From contig NC_051440.1 of assembly GCF_001649575.2 (NCBI RefSeq), positions 21,072,303 to 21,136,302 on the forward strand: 64,000 nucleotides of DNA, written 5' to 3'. Under the pieces are notes generated by a model. The model saw only the letters and a list, made by a program, of their open reading frames with translations, was not told the origin of the DNA and searched no databases. Each line of letters begins with the position of its first letter. Positions within the stretch are counted from its first letter, which is position 1. Position numbers and translations under genes: made by a program. Of the stretch, positions 57,901 through 64,000 are shown piece by piece. The DNA comes from Kryptolebias marmoratus (taxonomy: Eukaryota; Chordata; Actinopteri; Cyprinodontiformes; Rivulidae).

Positions 57901-60705
57901 AAAAGGTTTTACTAGGCAGGCAGTTGTTGAAAGTACATAAATCTTTGTCCAAACTATGTGTAACATGTAAAGTTGTGTCTCAAAAATGGTCAACAAATAA
58001 CTAATGCAGAAAGGGAACTCATACTCAATTTATCTCCTCAGTAATTGTATTCTGCTTTAGAAAACTGTTTTAACTTACCCTCTGAGGCTGAAGTGGGAAA
58101 TTTTCAATGTCTGATGTATCAGAGAAATGTGAACTGGTTCATTGCACGTCTGATGCAGGAGCTCACTTGGGAAGCAGATATGGTCTAATCAAAGACATCT
58201 GATTGTAGTATGGGATGTGTAAGATGCAGTGTTGTAGAAACTTGACCTACATTTGAGATTCAAAGTCAGTCATTAAGAAACTTTACCCAACAATCCTTAC
58301 AATTTGAACAAAACTATTTTCTGTGATTGTTTTCCACAAACTCATTTTCATAAACAAGAGAAAATTAAAAATATCTCAAGCAAGCATTGTGTTTTTGATG
58401 CCTCTTTGTTTTCCTCAAGGGTTTAAAAAGCTTCATATTATTGGAAAGTTATTTTTCATAAAAGAAATTGGCATGCTATAGCATTACCCAAACAAACTTT
58501 AAGCTGCATTGACCAAAGGACTCTTAATGCAAGCCAGTACCACAAAAAGAAAAGCAGACCTTTGATAATTATAACTGTTTAAATGTACAATATGTTGAAG
58601 TAATCTGGGTCAAGCTCACGTTTCCTAGAAATTTCTACTTCTTAAAAGCGTGTCCTTCTAGACATAAAATACTATATTTATGAACACAGTTCAGATTGTG
58701 GCAGTAAAGCGGTTTAGTCGAGTTCAGCGAATGCTCTATTTGTCTCACTGAGTTTATATTTCTTCAGAGTTGTTGCACTTCATATATCTACATGTCATGA
58801 GGAGTCCCCAGAAGACAGCCTGGACTAGGTGAACCTTTATATTTTTCTCTTCTGAAATAAACTACACTTTTCTATTGCAAAGAGTGAGAAAAGATAAGAG
58901 TTGGCCTTGCTCTGACTTTTCTAAGGTTAGTGAGATCCAACAAGTTAAAGTTCCCTTCTGGTTTTTCTCCTCTGAATTGTGCTACGTGTGTGAAACCCCT
59001 GAAGGTTTTCTCACATTTTATAATAAACCTTTTATTAAACCTTTTAGTGTTGCTAGGAAATAGCAGTAGATTATGCTGAGTATTATCAGAGGGATTTAAA
59101 AATGTAGAGAAAATAAAATAATTGATAAAAGACTGTTATGTAAATGATACAAAATGCAAAACATGATTATATTAAGTTTTTTATGATCATTTAGAATTGT
59201 AAAAATTTAGGGATTACATCTTGAAATCAATGGTTGCTGCTTTGCAAACCATGAGTATTTTAGCTTTGTTTGTTATTTTCAAGAGATCCCAACAAACTGC
59301 CATATTAAAATGAAAAAATAAGTTCAATGATTAGTATTTATGTCAACATTTTTGCTTTATGGCACTTACTCATCAGCTTTATGTTCCCAAATTACCTCAT
59401 GTCACAGATATTGTCTCATACTTTGTTTTGCATCACAAAATTTATGCTAGCAGTTTATTCCAAATTAAACAAAAATGCCAGTGTGTGAGCTTAATTAGCT
59501 GTCATGCTAAATAGTCCACCATCCCAAAATTTAATGACCTTTAATGTTTTTAGTTTTATTAACTTTCTTTTTAGAACATTGTTTTTTCTGCTTCTTTACT
59601 TATTAAGTGTTGTTAAAACATCAATTACTCACTAGAGTCAGAAAATAAAAGTAGTCAGCAAGTAACTGAAATCTCAAATGATAATACTTTCAGCAGGATT
59701 TTAAATAACTCGTTTTATTTTAACAAACAGTGAAGGAATCGGTTTTCAGACAGGCTTATATTGGAGAGTTTTTTAAAGATGGTATTGTGTATGCGTCTAG
59801 TCCTGGATCCTCATAATGAGACATTTTGACAGTCAGACAGACGCAGCAGATTCCTTCCATCCTCAACCAGGTCCTCTGGGTCCTCTTACAGCTAAAAGCA
59901 GTTTCTAACCAAACCTGTTATACACATTCTAACTGGGTGCTGATGCCAACTATAGCAGCTCAGAGTAGCCCCTAGGGGTGCAGCTCTGTAAAATGGGAGG
60001 AAGTAATATCATGACCAACTTTTTTTTTTTTTTTTTTACCGACAGCATATCAGTGTGCACTTCATGACTTTCTGCAAAAGAAGCAAAAATCTAAAAAAAA
60101 ATATATATATATACTCTTGATGTTTTGAAAACTTTGACAATGAAAGCAAAAAACAGACTGGGCAATTTTGCTTGATATTGTATTTTACTTTGCTTGCCTT
60201 TGGGTGTTTAAATTGGACGTGTGTATTTGCAGTTAACCGTGCACAGCAGAAAGCATTGTGTTTGCTACACCGACTCATTTGTTGACTGATTTGTTTCGGT
60301 CTTCTCTGGTTTTGGAGATAAACACGTTGAACTAGATATGAATATTCTTAATGGCTTTTTAATGTCTTTCTAATTTGCACTTTAAAGGGATCTAATGGAC
60401 TGTCCTCCTGTTTGCACAGAGCGGAGAAATAGTGGATTTGACTCATTTAGTGGATACCTTTTAGCCTCGACTGACACAGAGGTTTACACCTTTTTAGAAA
60501 TCCTGGTGTAAAAAAAAAAAGCCTTAAAGTTTTGCATATCTGAAATAAGTTTCTTTACAGCTTAACAACAAATCTTTAAGTTCATACAGTTTTGTAATTC
60601 CTTATAAATTACCAGCTTTAATTTAAAAGTATGTTTTACTAAAAGAGATTTAATTTGTAATGAAATTTCAATGGTGTACGTTATACATTGTATAACGTAA
60701 ATTTA
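48901..60705. other. Intronic, no gene recognised
   Basis: About 11.8 kb without any recognisable exon or clear mobile element. Short simple sequences occur: an 18-T run at 60020-60037, a TA run near 60100-60112 and a GACA repeat near 50797-50810. Open frames up to 129 codons (54178-54567) lack known domains. Confidence 0.6.
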
Positions 60706-60714
60706 AATTGGTGT

Positions 60715-60925
60715 TGATGCTTTTATCCATCCGTCCATCCATCATCTTCCTCTTTTCCGGGGTCGGGTTGCGGGGGCAGCAGCCTAAGCAGGGAGAGCCA
60801 GACTTCCCTCTCCCCAGCCACTTGGGTCAGCTCCTCCGGGGGAATCCCAAGGCGTTTCCAGGCCAGCCAAGAAACATTGTCCCTCCAGCATGTCCTCAGT
60901 CTTCCTCTGGGCCTCCTCCTTCTTT
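60715..60925 (-). pseudogene. RTE-type LINE 3' end
   Basis: The + strand reads catccgtccatccatcatct, then ccggggtcgggttgcggggg, ccagacttccctctccccag, cagctcctccgggggaatcc and caggccagcc. This is the reverse complement of the fish RTE ORF2 C-terminus (R--WRDyiS-LAWE-LGi-PEELdEvAGErEVWaSLL-LLPP) with its ATGG-rich tail. The GC content is far above the surroundings. The element is 5'-truncated. Confidence 0.8.
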
Positions 60926-63900
60926 TATTTATTGTAAAAATTAGTTGTAAAATGAATATTTTTGTGATTTTTGAACTAATTAAAATTTTTCACAATTAGG
61001 TATTTTAAAAAAGTAGTACTAAAGTTTGGACAGATCAGATTCTAGATTTTATGGCTCACTCACAAAGCACTATAAGTACTCCTGAGAGCACCATATGGGG
61101 AGCAGTTTGGCAAAATGTGCTTGAGACGTGCATGTGTTTAGCTCCGTAGAAGGCCTCAGACAGGCTGTGGAGACATATGATCCTGTATATGCAAATTTAC
61201 TCTTATGAAAAATCAAAAATGCATCCTCATACCTGTACTTCTTGTGTACACCTAAACCAAGTCAGGAACACAGCTATTGGGGGCTTTGCAATGACAGTAA
61301 GATGCACAAGTGACACATTATCATCGTTGATTTAAATGCCCCTAGAGTTCTACATAAGTTCTCCACACTTCCTATTTGTGTAGCCCGCAAGACAGAAGTC
61401 TATCTGACTGTCTACCACTATGTGTGGCAAGCACACAGTGCATGCAACACCAGGGAACAGACTTCTGGTATCTATTGTAAATTTGAAAGAAACCAATCTT
61501 CAGGATGTAGCTTTGTTGAAGGAAAAAAGATGGCTGTCGCCATTACACCACAATGACTGAGACTGATGATAGAAGCTGAGGAATGGCACAAAGCAATACT
61601 GGCTTTGCAAATACAGAAACACAGACATCAAAATTTGTGGTGCAGTATGTGACCCAGCTAGTCAGGAGTGATTTTCACATTCTAGTCACTTGTTATAAAA
61701 AAAAGCCTTACTCTTGGCACACAGGACTGGTTATTTGCACGTCACATACACTCCACACACTGATCACAAGCATCAAGTACATTTTCCATGGGCTAACTGC
61801 ACAATTCTTCCCACGCCTCAGTCAAGTCAGACATGCAACATGTACTTCACAAGTACTTTCTACAAGTACTCAAACTTTCTGTCTGTTATCAGCTGGACCC
61901 TGTGGCCCAGCTGCAGGCTGTCAATCCATGTGACCTGTGTGGGTCCAAAACGCTTATGGTGTGTTGAGAGGGTAGCTTTTTGACATCTAAGTGAATCAAT
62001 ACAATGTACAGGTCCTTAAGGATGTGAAGTCAAACCTGCACAGCTGACATCTGTGTTGATACAAAAAAAAATTATAGTATGTAATTGTGATGGCATTGTA
62101 CGAAGCTCTGCAAAGGTAACATGGCTGTTGTACTTGTGTATTTCCTGTTAGAATTAGGTGATGAAACAGTAATATAACCAGTAGTGTTTGAAATGTGATC
62201 AGTGATGGGAGAAGTGAGACATATGGAGGTTAATAAGCTGTGATCTTCACTATGTTACAGTGTAGGAGTTAGTTTCCTGGATTTCCTGGGTGTTTTCATG
62301 GCAGTGTGTGGATGAGTGTGTGTGTGTGAAAAAAATAGACATGGATAGACTATGTATAACATTAAACATGTCATTATTAATTGAGCATTTAACCTCAGCA
62401 CATTCCTCTTTTGTTACAGTAAAACATATGTGTAGGTTAACAGTAGTAATCACAGGAAAGTCTATGTGAGAGTGAGAGGGGAAAGGTGTGAGTAGAGGTT
62501 GATTGCAAAGCCATTTCCCAAGGCTTTGTCGTGCTCTGTTAGCTGAAGAGCTCAATTTCAAAGACAATTTCTCTACCTCTGAGCACTTCGGGAAAGAGCG
62601 GCCTTGGTGGCATACTGCCCTGTGTGTCTGTATGTGTGTTTGTGTAACTTTTAGCTGCCTCTGTATGTATGAAATATGTTGCATCAGACAAGTATACAGC
62701 ATGAGTAAGCATACATTGGTGTATGTAGTATATGAAAAAGTGGTGCAGCATAGCTCATAAATCAATTCCGTGTGATGGTGAAATAAATGCAAGTCTCTTT
62801 CTAATCAGCATCTAGCAGTCATCAGTGCTAGACTGAGTGGTTACATTAGCAAGGTCGTGATCCGCCCTTCATCTCGTTTTCAAGGCGATGCTGGCTTGGC
62901 TGCTCGCCCACAAGATTTGTGGAGAGGTTCTTCATCATCTTCAGACCTCAGCTCTGCAGGAGGTGCTGCTGCTGCAGTCAAACTGAAATGTTGTCGATGC
63001 AGGGAAAGCAACACTCGACCCTTTTTACATCATCTTCACTGTAGATTATTTTCAGTCACGTTGGGTCTTTCTGAAAGAAATCCTGCTCTATATATCAACT
63101 ACTTGTCACTTGGTTGGTCTATAACGTTGTGATCAGCAGCAGTGTTGACTCATATCACCTTGGATTACAAGAACAGCATTGATTATGTGTTTTATTTAAC
63201 ACTCCTGTGGCCTTCGGGTCAAATGGACCCAAAGTTACAAGGGCTTCCTGTCTTCTCTTCAGTTATTAAGACTTCAGGAAGGTTAAGCCGGTTTTCATTT
63301 TATCAAAAAGACAAAGTAAACATAGTGAAAATACTCCAGAGGACGAATTTCAGGTAAACTTGAGAGAAAAACTTTGGGCAAAATTAAATAAAAAATAACA
63401 AGATTAAATACTTCAAAGTATCCTTGTGCATTTTGTAGAATAGGTTTTTCTTTTATTGCAGTGAGACCTATTTAAAGTGCCTTTTATATTTCTATAGTCT
63501 GTAGGATAGTTTCTTTTATCTACTTGATTTAAATAGACTTTTTTGTTTAGTATGTCAAGACCTTAAACATTTGTCAAGTTTAATTAAAAATTAATAAAAA
63601 TAATTTGAGAATTTAACTTGCTTTTAGAAATAGCTCTTCAACTTAAGCTTTAAACATTATGTTTTACAGCAGTTAACTCAATAAAAGTACCATTTATATT
63701 CTAATAAGGCCTTTATCATTTTTTTCTTGTGTTGTTTATTATTTATTTTATGCTGGGGTTTGATCGGAACATTTTGTTTAACTGTATACCTTGTATGCAG
63801 TAAAATGACAATAAAGCTGATTTGATTCAATTTCATTTCATCAGAATCTTTTCACAAATACTAGTAATTATGCACTTAAAATCTCTATTGTGCTAAACAA

Positions 63901-64000
63901 ACAAAAAAATATTTATTTTTTGTGGAGGGAAAATGTTTTTTTCTAGCAAAGTTGTAAATTTTGTGGCGTTTGTCCTGTACAAGTAGCATAAACTGAAACA
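60926..64000. other. Intronic, no gene recognised
   Basis: Short frames only. A possible transposon terminus, ctcctgtggccttcgggtca, lies at 63203-63222. A LINE-like 3' tail (tgacaataaagctgatttga) is at 63806-63825. Neither is complete enough to classify. Confidence 0.55.
63203..63245. repeat. Possible DNA-transposon terminus (CTTCGGGTCAAATGGACC)
   Basis: The stretch ttcgggtcaaatggacccaa is a short near-palindrome. It resembles the ends of a fish repeat family carrying CCTCGGGTCAAATTGACCCG. The opposite end was not located. Confidence 0.35.

Larger units (their letters stand above)
43425..64000 (+). other. cdh13: cdh13 intron (5' part, continues past the window)
   Basis: It starts with a consensus donor, gtaaga. 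No further cadherin exon is recognisable in any + frame up to 64000, so the intron is at least 20.5 kb. It contains repeat fragments annotated separately and is otherwise AT-rich sequence. Confidence 0.8.

Noticed and set aside
62250..62792. 180-codon minus-strand open frame
   Set aside because: Long for the region, but the residues are rich in His, Thr, Ser and Cys from CA/TG-biased DNA, and no family was recognised.
62857..63132. 91-codon + strand frame with Ala/Ser-rich stretch and CCRC motif
   Set aside because: Looks exon-like at first, but it is unrelated to cadherin, lacks clear splice borders, and I could not match it to a protein.
1..64000. CRISPR arrays, tRNA or rRNA genes, bacterial operons
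   Set aside because: No regularly spaced direct repeats with unique spacers, no cloverleaf with A and B boxes, and no rRNA signature sequence were seen.

Overview
The window looks like teleost fish nuclear DNA: about 64 kb, AT-rich, almost entirely intronic. It carries three internal coding exons of one vertebrate gene in a sea of fish-type repeats (Tc1-like, L2/Rex-like and RTE-like LINEs, a TTAA-flanked MITE, and a Gmr1-like LTR retrotransposon). No prokaryotic gene structure is present, and the species cannot be named from the sequence alone.

The host gene is on the + strand. Exons at 18805-18945, 42904-43086 and 43171-43424 encode consecutive cadherin-repeat sequence (end of EC2, all of EC3, start of EC4) that matches T-cadherin/H-cadherin (cdh13) closely. 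Splice sites and phases agree across all three. The introns are very unequal: more than 18.8 kb upstream, 23,958 bp, 84 bp, then more than 20.5 kb downstream. Neither end of the gene is in the window.

The main accessory feature is a 10.4-kb block at 26642-37024, lying antisense to cdh13 inside the 24-kb intron. It is a tandem LTR-internal-LTR-internal-LTR array of a Ty3/gypsy-type element. One 5-bp target-site duplication (AGCCC) lies at the extreme ends only. The pol order is gag, protease, integrase, reverse transcriptase, RNase H, with integrase ahead of RT. This is the arrangement known for Gmr1-like elements, and the gag resembles the SCAN-related gag of that group. The two internal units are collinear at an offset of exactly 4,888 bp and give identical predicted proteins, including the same frameshifts and stop, so both are broken. 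The rightmost LTR (the 5' LTR) is 121 bp longer than the other two.

Elsewhere there are decayed Tc1-like transposase pieces (3.6-5.7 kb), LINE remnants (7.4-8.1, 11.2-11.5, 20.0-20.7, 48.4-48.9 and 60.7-60.9 kb), a near-palindromic hairpin repeat (10.6 kb), a TTAA-flanked MITE (25.75-26.45 kb), and several stretches that could be conserved noncoding or regulatory DNA but cannot be shown to be so without alignment. No tRNA, rRNA, CRISPR array or bacterial-type operon was seen.
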